A DNA stretch of 64,000 bases from Janibacter sp. CX7 (GCF_024362365.1 NZ_CP101464.1:1488001-1552000), one strand, 5' to 3'; counted from the first letter of the stretch, positions 46,000-55,901 are shown. Made by a program: numbers and translations. The notes: generated by a model from the letters alone, not told the origin.

Positions 46000-46149
46000 A
46001 TGAGCATCTCGATCCTTCGAACCGCCGACGCCTGGTGGGTCCAGACCACCGAGGGCGCCGTTCGGGTCGACACCTCGGCGACGACCACCGGAGAACTGCT
46101 CGCCGACCGTGCGGCCGGCGACCGGGATGGTCGGCACCATCAGTCCTGA
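46000..46149 (+). pseudogene. N-terminal fragment resembling a fumarylacetoacetate hydrolase family protein
   Basis: The first 38 codons (MSISILRTADAWWVQTTEGA, VDTSATTTGELLADRAA) resemble the N-terminus of FAH-family hydrolases; after residue 38 the frame runs into unrelated codons and stops. The ATG overlaps the stop of an upstream open frame (ATGA at 46000-46003; residues RELRAMAVALREDNEFDLSR), which looks like the C-terminal end of another lost gene. This is the pattern of an operon with internal deletions. The FAH assignment is from memory of the family N-terminus. Confidence 0.4.
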
Positions 46150-46687
46150 GGACTACGACGGGATCGCCGAGCTCCGCTTCGCGGGTGTCGTCGGAGCCGT
46201 CCGCAACATCCCGCACTCCGAGGCTGTCTACTTCGACGAGCAGAACCCCTTCGAGACCGTCATCGGCTACCAGACCGGCCAGTCTCGAGGGCGGTGGTGG
46301 ACCGAACGACTCGACGACAGCGTCGGGCATCGGACCGTCGTCATGATCCGGCAGCGCAAGGGCACCCGGTCCCGTGATTTCCGCACCTTCATCCACGACG
46401 AGCTGGGACGAGCGTTGCACGGGGCCGGCGCCCAGGATCTGCGCACGTACACCTTCATGCGCTACATCGCAGCCATGTGGAGCACCCCGGGCGTGAACCA
46501 CGCGGGCCCTGCGCACCGCCGCCACCACGCGGCTTTGGTCATCGGAGCCGACTCCCGCCAGCAGTTCGACGACATCCTCAAGTCCACGGAGGTGGCCGCT
46601 GTCGTCGATCGTCAGGAGCGGCACATCACCGCAGCACACGCCTACACCGTCGATCGGACCGTTCCCGGCATCAGGATGAAGCCGTGA
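46109..46687 (+). CDS. Unrecognised protein, probably 5'-truncated
   Basis: A frame of 192 codons from GTG 46109 (or 186 from ATG 46127). The body looks genuinely coding: ETVIGYQTGQSRGRWWTERL, GHRTVVMIRQRKGTRSRDF, LRTYTFMRYIAAMWSTPGVN, HRRHHAALVIGADSRQQFDD. I cannot name a family with confidence; an EthD-like ferredoxin fold is a guess. The N-terminal part overlaps the broken FAH fragment in another frame, so this is probably the second half of a deletion junction. A further frame starts in its stop (GTGA at 46684) and is cut off about 46740. Confidence 0.45.
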   Translation: MRPATGMVGTISPEDYDGIAELRFAGVVGAVRNIPHSEAVYFDEQNPFETVIGYQTGQSRGRWWTERLDDSVGHRTVVMIRQRKGTRSRDFRTFIHDELGRALHGAGAQDLRTYTFMRYIAAMWSTPGVNHAGPAHRRHHAALVIGADSRQQFDDILKSTEVAAVVDRQERHITAAHAYTVDRTVPGIRMKP

Positions 46688-46726
46688 AGGTCACCGACGA
46701 GCCCGGCCCGACTGAGGACCCCATCG

Positions 46727-47506
46727 TCATCCGGCCGCGGGCATCACCACGGGTTGGTCGGCGACCCGTCGGCCTGCCAGAGCGGCGCCGATGACCCCCG
46801 CGTCGTTGCCGAGCGCTGCCGGGACGATCGGGGCGCGGGTGCGCACGTGCGGGAGGAACCGGTCGGCCGATGCGCTCACCGCCCCGCCGACGACGATGAG
46901 GTCGGGGGTGAGGAGGCTCTCGAGGAGCCCGTAGTAGGCGGTGAGCCGCTCCGCCCACTTCACGTACGAGAGCCCTTCCCGCTCCCGGGCCGCGGTCGAG
47001 GCGAGGTGCTCGGCGGGGCGGCCCGACATGGGCAGGTGACCCAGCTCGGTGTTCGGCACGAGGGTGCCGTCGACGAGGAGGGCGCTGCCGATGCCGGTGC
47101 CGAGGGTCGTCACGACGACGACACCGGAGCCTGCCGCCGCGGCGCCCCGCCTGGTCTCGGCGATGCCGGCGGCATCGGCGTCGTTGACGGCCGTGACGGG
47201 GCGCGCCAGTGCCGTGTGGAGCGAGTCCTCGACGGGGTACCCGATCCACGACGGGTCGATGTTCGCGGCCGTCTCGACCACCCCGCGCCGGACGACGGCC
47301 GGGAGGGCGATGCCGACGGGGGTGGCGTCGGTCGGTGCCAACGCCCGCACGATCTCCGCCACACACTCGGAGATCGCCGCCGGCGTGGCCGGCCGGGGGG
47401 TGTCGGCGACGAATCGCTGTCCCATGAGGATGCCGCTGCCGGCGTCGACGAGGGCGGACTTGATCGTCGTCCCGCCGACGTCGACCCCGACGACGTGCTC
47501 AGGCAC
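46727..47506 (-). CDS. ppgK: Polyphosphate glucokinase
   Basis: A 259-residue ROK-fold kinase. It has the phosphate motif VGVDVGGTTIKSALVD and the PpgK-type motifs TTLGTGIGSALLVDG and LVPNTELGHLPM, and lacks the Cys-rich zinc loop of ordinary ROK glucokinases. PpgK phosphorylates glucose with polyphosphate or ATP. It ends the zwf-edd-eda operon, overlapping eda by 8 nt, and would supply glucose 6-phosphate to the pathway. GTG at 47506. Confidence 0.85.
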   Translation of the reverse strand: MPEHVVGVDVGGTTIKSALVDAGSGILMGQRFVADTPRPATPAAISECVAEIVRALAPTDATPVGIALPAVVRRGVVETAANIDPSWIGYPVEDSLHTALARPVTAVNDADAAGIAETRRGAAAAGSGVVVVTTLGTGIGSALLVDGTLVPNTELGHLPMSGRPAEHLASTAAREREGLSYVKWAERLTAYYGLLESLLTPDLIVVGGAVSASADRFLPHVRTRAPIVPAALGNDAGVIGAALAGRRVADQPVVMPAAG

Positions 47507-48125
47507 GGATGGTCCCGGCCACCGCGAGCGCCTCGCTCGCGAGGCGGGTGATCTCGCCCCAGTCAGCGACCTCGACCACGGCCGCGGGGGTGATCCACGA
47601 GCCGCCGACGCAGCCGACGTTGGGGAGCGCGAGGTAGTCGGCGGCGTCGGCCGGGCCGATCCCACCCGTGGGGCAGAAGCGCATGTCGGGCACCGGGCTG
47701 TGCACCGCCTGGAGGAAGGGAGCACCACCCGAGGCCCGCGCGGGGAAGACCTTCGCCTCGCGGATGCCGCGCTCGCGCAGGGCGAGCATCTCGCTCACGG
47801 TCGCGGTGCCGGCGAGGAAGGGCAGCCCGGTCTCCGTCATGGCGTCGAGGAGGGGGTCCGTGGCGCCCGGGGAGACGAGGAAGCTCGCCCCCTTCGCTGC
47901 AGCCTGCCCCGCCTGCGCCGGGTCGACGACCGTGCCCGCCCCGACGGTGATCTCGGGCACCTCCTTGGCGATCCGCTCGATGGACTCGAGCGCGGACGAG
48001 GTGCGCAGGGTGAGCTCGATGATGTCGATGCCGCCCGCGACGAGGGCCCGTGCGAGCGGGACCGCCCGGCTGGCGTCCTCGAGGATGACGACGGGGATGA
48101 CGGGGGAGATGTCGAGAAGGCTCAT
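47499..48125 (-). CDS. eda: KDPG aldolase (2-keto-3-deoxy-6-phosphogluconate aldolase)
   Basis: A 208-residue class I aldolase with the catalytic Glu 37 in IIELTLRT and the Schiff-base Lys 125 in AKVFPA, then FCPTGGIG and GCVGGSWIT. It splits KDPG to pyruvate and glyceraldehyde 3-phosphate, the last step of the Entner-Doudoroff pathway. The ATG overlaps the edd stop by 4 nt. Confidence 0.94.
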   Translation of the reverse strand: MSLLDISPVIPVVILEDASRAVPLARALVAGGIDIIELTLRTSSALESIERIAKEVPEITVGAGTVVDPAQAGQAAAKGASFLVSPGATDPLLDAMTETGLPFLAGTATVSEMLALRERGIREAKVFPARASGGAPFLQAVHSPVPDMRFCPTGGIGPADAADYLALPNVGCVGGSWITPAAVVEVADWGEITRLASEALAVAGTIRA

Positions 48126-49936
48126 GCGTGACCACCTGAGAAGAAGAAGGACGCGCCCTCGTCGGCCGGGCCGGCCGACGCGCGCATGTTGTCGAAGAGC
48201 TCACGGCCGGTGCCCGTGAAGTCGTGGGAGACGAGGTGCGCCTCCCGCGCACTGATGTCGTCGTGGACGAAGAAGGTCCCGGCATCCGCGTCGACGGTGA
48301 CGAGATCGCCGTCCACCACGCGGCAGAGCGGGCCGTCGAGGCTGGCCTCGGGCGTGACGTGGATGGCCGCGAGGATCTTGCCCGAGGCGCCGGACATCCG
48401 GCCGTCGGTGACGATCGCGACCCGGTGGCCTCGGTCCTGGAGGACCCCGAGCGCGGGCGTGAGCTTGTGCAGCTCCGGCATCCCGTTGGCCGCCGGACCC
48501 TGGTGCCGGACCACGGCGACGAGGTCGCCGTCGAGGCTGCCCTCCTCGAAGGCGCGCAGCAGGTCGTGCTGGTCGTCGAAGCACCGCGCCGGTGCGGTGA
48601 CGCTCCGGTGCTCCGGCGCGACCGCGGAGACCTTGACGACGCCGCGACCGAGGTTGCCCTCGATGACCCGCAGACCGCCGTCCGTGGCGAAGGGGGCGTC
48701 CACCGTCCGCAGCACGGACTCGTCGAGGCTCTCTGCCGGTCCCTCCTCACGCACCACCTCGCCGTCGCGCAGCCGCGTCTCACGGGTGTACCGCCGCAGG
48801 CCCCGGCCATCCGCGGTGAGGACGTCCTCGTGGAGCAGTCCGTGCTCGAGGAGGGTGCGCACGGTGACGGCGAGCCCGCCCGCCGCCGCGTAGTGGTTCA
48901 CGTCCGCGGAGCCGTTGGGGTAGATGCGGGCGAGGAGGGGCACGACCGTCGACAGGTCGGCGAGGTCGTCCCAAGAGAGGATGATGCCGGCGGCCCGCGC
49001 GATGGCCACGAGATGGAGAGTGTGGTTCGTCGAGCCGCCCGTTGCGAGGAGCGCGACGCACGCGTTGACGACCGCCCGCTCGTCGACGACCTCCCCGAGC
49101 GGCGCCTGCCCGGCGAGCGCGAGCTCGGTGACCCGGCGCCCGGCCTCGACGGTCAGCGCCTCCCGCAGTGGCGTGCCGGGGTTGACGAAGGTGGCTCCCG
49201 GCAGGTGCAGGCCCATGACCTCCATGAGGAGCTGGTTGCTGTTCGCCGTGCCGAAGAAGGTGCACGTACCCTCGGAGTGGTACGAGCTGGCCTCCGCGTC
49301 GAGGAGGGCGCGCCGGTCGACCTTGCCCTCGGCGTACTCCTGCCGCACCCGCGCCTTCTCACCGTTCGGCAGTCCCGAGGTCATCGGACCCGCGGGCACG
49401 AAGAGGGTCGGCAGGTGGCCGAAGGACAGCGCACCGATGAGCATGCCCGGCACGATCTTGTCGCACACGCCGAGCAGGAGCGTGCCGTCGAACATGTCGT
49501 GCGAGAGCGCCACAGCGGTCGACATCGCGATGACGTCACGGCTGAAGAGCGAGAGCTGCATGCCGTCGCGTCCCTGGGTGATCCCGTCGCACATCGCGGG
49601 CACGCCGCCGGCGACCTGCGCGATGCCGCCCGCCCCGAGCACCGCCCTCTTGAGCGTCTCGGGGTAGCCGGCGAAGGGGACGTGCGCGGAGAGCATGTCG
49701 TTGTAGGCCGTGACGATCGCGATGTTGGGCTTGACCAGGCCGCGCAGGTCCGCCTTCGCCTCCCGAGGTGCTCCGGCGAAGCCGTGGGCCAGGTTGGCGC
49801 AGCCGAGCCGGCCGCGGGCGGGTCCGCGGTCGGCGGCGGCACGCACCCGTGACAGGTAGGCCCGGCGGGTCGTCGCGCTCCGCTCGCGGAGTCGGGTGGT
49901 CACGTCGTCGATGACGGGGTGGAGGGTGGGGTTCAT
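48122..49936 (-). CDS. edd: 6-phosphogluconate dehydratase
   Basis: A 604-residue IlvD/Edd-family dehydratase with [28 protein letters not shown], the cluster-ligand region [15 protein letters not shown] and [20 protein letters not shown]. It converts 6-phosphogluconate to KDPG using an Fe-S cluster. Overlaps zwf and eda by 4 nt each. No 6-phosphogluconolactonase gene lies in the operon; that step may be spontaneous or encoded elsewhere. Confidence 0.94.
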   Translation of the reverse strand: MNPTLHPVIDDVTTRLRERSATTRRAYLSRVRAAADRGPARGRLGCANLAHGFAGAPREAKADLRGLVKPNIAIVTAYNDMLSAHVPFAGYPETLKRAVLGAGGIAQVAGGVPAMCDGITQGRDGMQLSLFSRDVIAMSTAVALSHDMFDGTLLLGVCDKIVPGMLIGALSFGHLPTLFVPAGPMTSGLPNGEKARVRQEYAEGKVDRRALLDAEASSYHSEGTCTFFGTANSNQLLMEVMGLHLPGATFVNPGTPLREALTVEAGRRVTELALAGQAPLGEVVDERAVVNACVALLATGGSTNHTLHLVAIARAAGIILSWDDLADLSTVVPLLARIYPNGSADVNHYAAAGGLAVTVRTLLEHGLLHEDVLTADGRGLRRYTRETRLRDGEVVREEGPAESLDESVLRTVDAPFATDGGLRVIEGNLGRGVVKVSAVAPEHRSVTAPARCFDDQHDLLRAFEEGSLDGDLVAVVRHQGPAANGMPELHKLTPALGVLQDRGHRVAIVTDGRMSGASGKILAAIHVTPEASLDGPLCRVVDGDLVTVDADAGTFFVHDDISAREAHLVSHDFTGTGRELFDNMRASAGPADEGASFFFSGGHA

Positions 49937-51390
49937 CGGGTCACGTCCTCGTTCCAGGAGCGTCCGTCACGCTCGATCAGCAGGTCGGCCGCGGCGGGGC
50001 CGTCGGTGCCGGCCGCGTATGGGCGGGGTCGGCGGGCACCGACCCCACGGATGATCGGCTCGACCCAGCGCCAGGCCGCCTCGATCTCGTCGCGGCGCAT
50101 GAAGAGCGTCGTGTTGCCGCGCACGACGTCCATGAGGAGTCGCTCGTAGGCGTCGGGGGAGGGTGCGCCGAAGGCCTGGGAGAAGTTGAGGTCGAGCGAG
50201 ACGGGGCGGACTCGGATCCCGCCGGGTCCGGGCTCCTTGGCGACGAGGTGGAGCCTGACGCTCTCGTCGGGCTGGAGGCGCATGACGAGCCTGTTCGGCT
50301 CCTGCGTCCCTTCGCTGCCGGGGAACATCGGGTGCGGGGTCGGCTTGAAGGCGACGACGATCTCGGAGCAGCGCTCGCGCATCCGCTTGCCGGTGCGCAG
50401 GTAGAAGGGGACGCCCGCCCAGCGCCAGTTGCGGACCTCCGCCCGGAGCGCGACGAAGGTCTCCGTCCGGCTCGGCGCCTCGACCTCCTCGACGTAGGAG
50501 GGGGCGGCCGCGCCGTCGACGAGACCGGCCGTGTACTGCCCGAGGACGCACGCGCCGTCGAGGTCCTCGAGCGGCGTGAGGGCCTGCAGGACCTTGAGCT
50601 TCTCGTCGCGCACCGACTCACCGGCGACCTGGGTCGGGGGTTCCATCGCGACGAGGCAGAGGAGCTGGAGCAGGTGGTTCTGCAGCATGTCGCGCATCGC
50701 GCCTGCACTGTCGTAGTAGCCGCCGCGGCTCCCGACACCGACCGACTCGGCGACCGTGATCTGCACGTGGTCGATGGCCGTGGCGTGCCACAGCGGCTCG
50801 AAGACCGAGTTGGCGAAGCGCGTCACGAGGAGGTTCTGCACGCTCTCCTTGCCGAGGTAGTGGTCGATCCGGAAGATCTGCGACTCGGCGAAGACCTCGC
50901 CGACGGAGTCGTTGATCTCCCGGGCAGAGGCGAGGTCGTGCCCGAGCGGCTTCTCGAGGACGACACGGCTGCTCGGCTGGACGAGCCCGATCTCGTCGAG
51001 GCGGTGGCAGATCGTCCCGAAGAGGGCCGGCCCGACGGCGAGGTAGAAGACCCGGACCGGGTTCGCCCGCTCGCGGAGGCGATCCCCGAGTGCGTGCCAG
51101 TCGTCCGGCTCGTCGACGTCGAGGCACACGTGCTCGAGCCGCGCGGCGAAGTCGTCGATCTCGCCCGACGTGACGCCGGGGACGAACTCCGGGAGCGCGC
51201 CGCGCACCTTGTCGCGGTAGCCGGCGTCGTCGAGACCGGCGCGCGAGACGGCGACGACGCGCGTCCGCGTGGGCAGCTGGCCGTCGCGCAGTCGGAGCAG
51301 CAGCGCGGGGAGCAGCTTGCGGAGGGCGAGGTCGCCCGTGCCTCCGAAGATGACGAAGTCGGTGGCCTCGAGAGGCGCGGTCACGTTCAT
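49933..51390 (-). CDS. zwf: Glucose-6-phosphate dehydrogenase
   Basis: A 485-residue enzyme with the NADP-binding [16 protein letters not shown], the active-site motif [15 protein letters not shown] and the C-terminal substrate domain. It makes 6-phosphogluconolactone. It is the first gene of zwf-edd-eda-ppgK, with an A/T-rich promoter region upstream shared with a divergent ROK regulator. No opcA is adjacent, unlike the pentose-phosphate zwf of actinobacteria, so this may be a second, Entner-Doudoroff-specific copy. Confidence 0.94.
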   Translation of the reverse strand: MNVTAPLEATDFVIFGGTGDLALRKLLPALLLRLRDGQLPTRTRVVAVSRAGLDDAGYRDKVRGALPEFVPGVTSGEIDDFAARLEHVCLDVDEPDDWHALGDRLRERANPVRVFYLAVGPALFGTICHRLDEIGLVQPSSRVVLEKPLGHDLASAREINDSVGEVFAESQIFRIDHYLGKESVQNLLVTRFANSVFEPLWHATAIDHVQITVAESVGVGSRGGYYDSAGAMRDMLQNHLLQLLCLVAMEPPTQVAGESVRDEKLKVLQALTPLEDLDGACVLGQYTAGLVDGAAAPSYVEEVEAPSRTETFVALRAEVRNWRWAGVPFYLRTGKRMRERCSEIVVAFKPTPHPMFPGSEGTQEPNRLVMRLQPDESVRLHLVAKEPGPGGIRVRPVSLDLNFSQAFGAPSPDAYERLLMDVVRGNTTLFMRRDEIEAAWRWVEPIIRGVGARRPRPYAAGTDGPAAADLLIERDGRSWNEDVTR

Positions 51391-51410
51391 GGGCGGTGAG
51401 CCTAGGGAAA

Positions 51411-51439
51411 CTTATGAACGCTGGCAATACAAAAGTCAG
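51411..51439 (-). promoter_or_regulatory. Probable zwf promoter in the divergent zwf/ROK intergenic region
   Basis: On the minus strand CTGACT (51439-51434) and CATAAG (51416-51411) are spaced 17 nt, near the sigma-70 pattern. The 77-nt intergenic region is by far the A/T-richest stretch nearby. A start about 51404 would leave a leader of some 14 nt. GAACTAAAG (51448-51456) and CTTATGAAC (51411-51419) may be ROK operator halves. Confidence 0.5.
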
Positions 51440-51467
51440 TATTTGAAAGAACTAAAGTCCTGCGTGG

Positions 51468-52661
51468 TTGAATGACGCGGTGCCCGCCCCCTCCGCGCCC
51501 GCCACTGCCGGGGAGGTCCTCGCACTCATCCGCGAAGGGCGAGCGACGACCCGAGGCGATGTCGGTCGGGTCACCGGGCTCTCCCGCACCGCCGTGACCG
51601 CTCGGCTGACCGCGCTCCTCAGGGCCGGGCTGCTCGTCGAGACAGTCGTCGAACCCTCGGGAGGTGGCCGCCCGCCGGCGCGCCTGACCTTCAACTCGGA
51701 CTTCGGGGTCGTCCTCGCCGTCCCGCTCGGACGGAGCCGGACCCAGGCCGCGGTGTGTGCCCTCGACGGCGAGGTCCTCGCCGCCACGGCCTTCGACCAC
51801 GCCGACGGGGCATCGCCGGAGGAGATGATGCCGCGGATCCTCGGGGCACTCGAGGAGCTCCTCGCATCGATCGACGTGCCGCCGGAACGAGTCCGGGGCA
51901 TCGGGGTCAGCCTGCCCGGCACCGTCGACACCGAGCGCGGCATGAGCCTGTCCTCGCCGATCATGCCCGGGTGGGACGGCGTGCCGCTCGCCCCCTTCTT
52001 CGACGCCTACGGGGAGGCCCCGGTACGCGTCGAAAACGACGCGACCGTCCTCGCCCTCTCGGAGGCCGACGGCCACCGTCGGCGCTTCGACGACTTCGTC
52101 GCCCTCAAGGCCTCGACCGGGATCAGTGTCGGCATCTTCGGCGGAGGGCGCCTCCTGCGGGGCGCTCTCGGCGCGGCCGGGGAGATCGGGCACACCCGCA
52201 CCCCGGCGGCGGCGGGACGCACCTGCCGGTGCGGTGGCACGGGCTGCCTCGAAGCCGTCGCGGGCGGCTGGGCGCTCGTCCAGGACACGGTGGCCGCGGA
52301 CCGTCCGGTGGCCCACGTGCGCGAGCTCGTCGCCAGGGCCATCGAGGGCGACGCCGCCGCGCGTCGGCAGCTGCGCGAGAGCGGACGGCGGGTCGGCGAG
52401 GTGCTGTCCGGGGTCGTCAACCTGCTCAACCCCGGGGCGGTCGTCGTCGGTGGCGACATGGCTGCGGGCTACGACTTCTTCGTCGCGGGACTGCGCGAGA
52501 CCCTCTACGCGGAGGCGACGGCACTCGCGACGCGGGACCTCGAGATCCTGCCGAGCACGCACGGGCAGGAGGCCGGAGTCGTCGGCTGCGCCCAGCTGGC
52601 CCTGAGTGAGGTGCTCCGACCCGAGCGGGTGGACCGCTACCTCGCGCGGGCGGGGTCCTGA
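51468..52661 (+). CDS. ROK family transcriptional regulator
   Basis: A 397-residue ROK repressor: N-terminal winged helix (GRATTRGDVGRVTGLSRTAV) and a sugar-kinase-like domain with ENDATVLAL, AGEIGHTRTP and the zinc motif CRCGGTGCLE (about 247-256). It should sense a sugar or sugar phosphate and control the divergent zwf-edd-eda-ppgK operon. The start TTG at 51468 is used for lack of a better one; GTG at 51480 is possible. Confidence 0.87.
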   Translation: MNDAVPAPSAPATAGEVLALIREGRATTRGDVGRVTGLSRTAVTARLTALLRAGLLVETVVEPSGGGRPPARLTFNSDFGVVLAVPLGRSRTQAAVCALDGEVLAATAFDHADGASPEEMMPRILGALEELLASIDVPPERVRGIGVSLPGTVDTERGMSLSSPIMPGWDGVPLAPFFDAYGEAPVRVENDATVLALSEADGHRRRFDDFVALKASTGISVGIFGGGRLLRGALGAAGEIGHTRTPAAAGRTCRCGGTGCLEAVAGGWALVQDTVAADRPVAHVRELVARAIEGDAAARRQLRESGRRVGEVLSGVVNLLNPGAVVVGGDMAAGYDFFVAGLRETLYAEATALATRDLEILPSTHGQEAGVVGCAQLALSEVLRPERVDRYLARAGS

Positions 52662-52677
52662 GGGCTCGCGACACGCG

Positions 52678-52710
52678 CTTGCAGCAAGTTGCAGATCTCT
52701 TGCACGGCAA
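52678..52710 (+). promoter_or_regulatory. Two LacI-type operator palindromes upstream of the GH13 gene
   Basis: CTTGCAGCAAG (52678-52688) and TTGCACGGCAA (52700-52710) are palindromes whose centres lie 22 bp apart, two helical turns, 52-84 bp before the ATG. The TTGCnnnGCAA form fits LacI/MalR-type operators. The -35-like TTGCAC overlaps the second, so binding would block transcription. The LacI regulator downstream is the likely ligand. Confidence 0.6.
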
Positions 52711-52761
52711 CTTGCGGCTGCGTTACCGTCGGTCGGCACTCACCCCGACCGAGAGAGACCG

Positions 52762-54456
52762 ATGACCCACCCCGCACCCACCGCACCCACCGCGCCCGCC
52801 TCGGCCGCCCCCTTCGCCCACGAGGACGCGGCCGACTGGTACCGCGGCGCCGTCATCTACCAGGTGTACCCGCGCAGCTTCGCCGACAGCGACGGTGACG
52901 GCATCGGTGACCTGGCCGGCATCCGCGCACGGCTGCCCTACCTGCGGGACCTCGGCGTCGACGCCGTGTGGATCTCGCCCTTCTACGCCTCACCCCAGGC
53001 CGACGCCGGCTACGACGTCTCCGACTACCGCAAGGTCGACCCGGTCTTCGGTGACGCCGCCGACGCGGAGGGGCTCGTGCGCGATGCCCACGAGCTCGGG
53101 CTGCGGGTCATCTTCGACATCGTCCCCAACCACTGCTCCGAGGAGCACGAGTGGTTCCAGCGGGCCCTCGCCGAGGGGCCCGGCTCCGCCAGCCGCGCGC
53201 TCTTCCACTTCCACGAGGGGCGGGGCGAGGCCGGCGAGCTGCCGCCCAACGACTGGGAGTCGATCTTCGGCGGGCCGGCGTGGACCCGCGTCGAGGACGG
53301 CGAGTGGTACCTGCACCTCTTCGCCCCACAACAGCCGGATCTCAACTGGGACAACCCGGTCGTGCGCGAGGAGTTCCGCTCCGTCCTGCGCTTCTGGCTC
53401 GACCTCGGGGTCGACGGATTCCGCGTCGACGTCGCCCACGGCCTCGTCAAGGCACCCGGCCTGCCGGACATCGGTCGGACCGGTCAGGTCGGCCTGCTCG
53501 GCAACGCACCGATGCCCTTCTTCGACCAGGACGGTGTCCACGAGATCTACCGCGACTGGCGGCGTGTCCTCGAGGAGTACCCCGGTGAGCGAGTCCTCGT
53601 CGCCGAGGCGTGGACCCCGACCATCGAGCGGTCGGCGTGCTACGTCCGCCCCGACGAGATGCACCAGGCCTTCAACTTCACCTACCTCGCGACGGACTGG
53701 GACGCCTGCGCCCTTCGCGAGGTCGTCGACACGACGCTCGAGGCGATGCGGCGGGTGGGCGCCCCGGCGACCTGGGTCCTGTCCAACCACGACGTCACCC
53801 GGCACACGACCCGTCTGGGCAACCCACCCGGCTCGGGGACCCAGATGGTGACGCCCGGCGACCCGGTCCTCGGCCTGCGCCGCGCCCGGGCCGCGACGCT
53901 CCTCATGCTCGGCCTGCCCGGCTCCGCCTACCTCTACCAGGGGGAGGAGCTCGGCCTGCCTGACGTCACCGACCTGCCCGACGAGGTCCGCGCCGACCCC
54001 TCCTTCCACCGGGCGGCCGGGCAGGAAGGCTTCCGGGACGGCTGCCGCGTGCCCATCCCGTGGTCCGGGACGAGCCAGCCCTACGGCTTCGGCCCACGAG
54101 AGGGCGGCCCGAGCTGGCTGCCGCAGCCGGACGCGTGGCGCGAGTTGAGCGTCGAGGCCCAGACCGGGGTCGCCGGGTCGACCCTCGAGCTCTACCGCTC
54201 CGCCCTCGACGTGCGCCGCGAGCAGCCCTCGCTCGGAGCCGGCGACGAGGTCGAGTGGCTCGACGCGCCCGACGGCGTCCTCGCCCTGGTCCGGCGCGGC
54301 GAGGACGGCGCGCCCGTCGTCGTCACGACGAATCTCACGAGTGAGGAGGTCCGCCTCCCGCTGCCCGGGGGCCTCCTGCTCGCATCGGCGGAGCTCGCGG
54401 TCGACGGCGACGAGGCCGTGCTGCCGGCTGACACGACCGCGTGGTGGCTGGGCTAG
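52762..54456 (+). CDS. GH13 alpha-glucosidase
   Basis: A 564-residue GH13 enzyme. Family regions: VIYQVYPRSFADSDGDGIGD, IFDIVPNH, GFRVDVAHG with the nucleophile Asp 223, VAEAW with the acid Glu 282 and SNHDVTRH. It lacks a signal peptide, so it cleaves imported alpha-glucosides such as maltose or isomaltose to glucose. It directly precedes the LacI gene (start adjacent to its stop). Glucose produced can be phosphorylated by PpgK of the neighbouring operon. Confidence 0.92.
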   Translation: MTHPAPTAPTAPASAAPFAHEDAADWYRGAVIYQVYPRSFADSDGDGIGDLAGIRARLPYLRDLGVDAVWISPFYASPQADAGYDVSDYRKVDPVFGDAADAEGLVRDAHELGLRVIFDIVPNHCSEEHEWFQRALAEGPGSASRALFHFHEGRGEAGELPPNDWESIFGGPAWTRVEDGEWYLHLFAPQQPDLNWDNPVVREEFRSVLRFWLDLGVDGFRVDVAHGLVKAPGLPDIGRTGQVGLLGNAPMPFFDQDGVHEIYRDWRRVLEEYPGERVLVAEAWTPTIERSACYVRPDEMHQAFNFTYLATDWDACALREVVDTTLEAMRRVGAPATWVLSNHDVTRHTTRLGNPPGSGTQMVTPGDPVLGLRRARAATLLMLGLPGSAYLYQGEELGLPDVTDLPDEVRADPSFHRAAGQEGFRDGCRVPIPWSGTSQPYGFGPREGGPSWLPQPDAWRELSVEAQTGVAGSTLELYRSALDVRREQPSLGAGDEVEWLDAPDGVLALVRRGEDGAPVVVTTNLTSEEVRLPLPGGLLLASAELAVDGDEAVLPADTTAWWLG

Positions 54457-55470
54457 ATGACCGAGTCGCGCCCGGGAGCGCGTCTCGCCGACGTCGCTGC
54501 ACACGCCAGGGTCAGTGAGGCGACGGTCTCGCGCGTCCTCAACGGTCGGGCGGGCCCCTCCGCGTCGACGCGACAGGCCGTCCTGGCCGCGCTCGACGTG
54601 CTCGGCTACGAGCGACCCCGCCGGCCCAAGGAGACGAAGGCCGGTCTCGTCGGGCTGATCATGCCGGAGCTGAGCAACCCGATCTTCCCGGCGATCGCCC
54701 AGGTCATCGAGCAGACCCTCGCGAGACACCGCTACATCCCGGTGCTCGGCACACAGACCCCGGGCGGGTCGACGGAGGACGACCTCGTCGAGGTGCTCAT
54801 CGCGCGCGGCGTCGACGGGATCATCTTCGTCTCCGGCCTGCACGCCGACATGACGGCCGACCACGAGCGGTACGCACAGATCGCGGCGCAGGGCATCCCC
54901 TTCGTCCTCGTCGACGGGTACAGCGAGCGGATCTCGGCCCCCTTCGTCTCGGCCGACGACGCCGCGGCCATGGAGATGGCCGTGAGCCACCTCGCCGAGC
55001 TGGGCCACGAGCGAGTGGGTCTCGCGCTGGGGCCCGAACGGTTCGTCCCCGTCGCCCGCAAGGTCGCCGGGTTCGCCGACGCGATGCGCCGCAGGGGCCT
55101 CGACGCAGGCCACGTCGAGCACTCGCTCTTCACCCTGGCGGGTGGGCAGGCGGCCGCCGGTGCGCTCCTGGACCGGGGGTGCACGGCGATCGTGTGCGGC
55201 AGCGACATCATGGCGCTGGGCGCGGTCCGTGGCATCCGTGCCCGTGGGCTCTCGGTGCCCGAGGAGGTCTCCGTCGTCGGCTTCGACGACAGCCCGATGG
55301 CGGCCTTCTCCCATCCCGCACTCACGACGCTGCGCAAGCCGGTCGAGGCGATGGGGACCGCAGCGGTCGACGCGTTGCTCGACGAGATCGGCGGCAGCAC
55401 GGCCCACCGCGCGGAGTTCCTCGTCCAGCCCGAGCTCGTGCTCCGCGGGTCGACAGCGCGGGCACGCTGA
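54457..55470 (+). CDS. LacI family transcriptional regulator
   Basis: A 337-residue LacI/GalR regulator: HTH and hinge at 7-55 (LADVAAHARVSEATVSRVLN) and a periplasmic-binding-protein-like sensor domain (VVGFDDSPMAAFSHPALTTL). It starts on the base after the GH13 stop and probably represses that gene and itself through the two palindromes upstream. Effector unknown; maltose or another oligosaccharide is likely. Confidence 0.9.
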   Translation: MTESRPGARLADVAAHARVSEATVSRVLNGRAGPSASTRQAVLAALDVLGYERPRRPKETKAGLVGLIMPELSNPIFPAIAQVIEQTLARHRYIPVLGTQTPGGSTEDDLVEVLIARGVDGIIFVSGLHADMTADHERYAQIAAQGIPFVLVDGYSERISAPFVSADDAAAMEMAVSHLAELGHERVGLALGPERFVPVARKVAGFADAMRRRGLDAGHVEHSLFTLAGGQAAAGALLDRGCTAIVCGSDIMALGAVRGIRARGLSVPEEVSVVGFDDSPMAAFSHPALTTLRKPVEAMGTAAVDALLDEIGGSTAHRAEFLVQPELVLRGSTARAR

Positions 55471-55544
55471 CGCGACTCGACCCCCGGATTCTGTCGGGAG
55501 CGGAACTCTCACCGCAGCGCCGCCGGCCAGTCCTACGCTGAGGC

Positions 55545-55901
55545 ATGGCCGAGTCAGCCCAGACCACCCACCGCGAGGCGACCCCCTTCGAGCGGGCGCT
55601 GCTCCAGCGACGACGACGAGCAGCCGAGCCACTGTGGCGCGATGCCCTGGGCGAGCAGCTCCGGCGACGACGCCACGAGCGTCGCGACACCCTCGACGAC
55701 ACGGCCACCCGAGCGGGGATCTCCCCCCAGTACCTCTCGGAGATCGAGCGCGGGCTCAAGGAGCCGTCGAGCGAGATGATCGCCGCGGTCGCCGGCGCGC
55801 TCGACGTCACCCTCCTCGACCTCACCCTCTCGGTGGCGGCGTCGCTGCAGGCGCCGGCCAGGGCGCGGGGGAGCGCGTCCACCCTGGCCCTGGCCGCCTG
55901 A
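55545..55901 (+). CDS. PopR/ClgR-like XRE regulator of clp genes
   Basis: A 118-residue XRE protein with the HTH TLDDTATRAGISPQYLSEIE and RGLKEPSSEMI that follows, the pattern of the actinobacterial ClgR/PopR regulators. The last residues are LALAA; in Streptomyces PopR the two C-terminal alanines mark it for ClpP-dependent degradation. It ends 3 nt from the convergent clpP pair, whose upstream region carries a PopR-box-like palindrome. It is therefore likely the activator of these clpP genes. Confidence 0.7.
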   Translation: MAESAQTTHREATPFERALLQRRRRAAEPLWRDALGEQLRRRRHERRDTLDDTATRAGISPQYLSEIERGLKEPSSEMIAAVAGALDVTLLDLTLSVAASLQAPARARGSASTLALAA

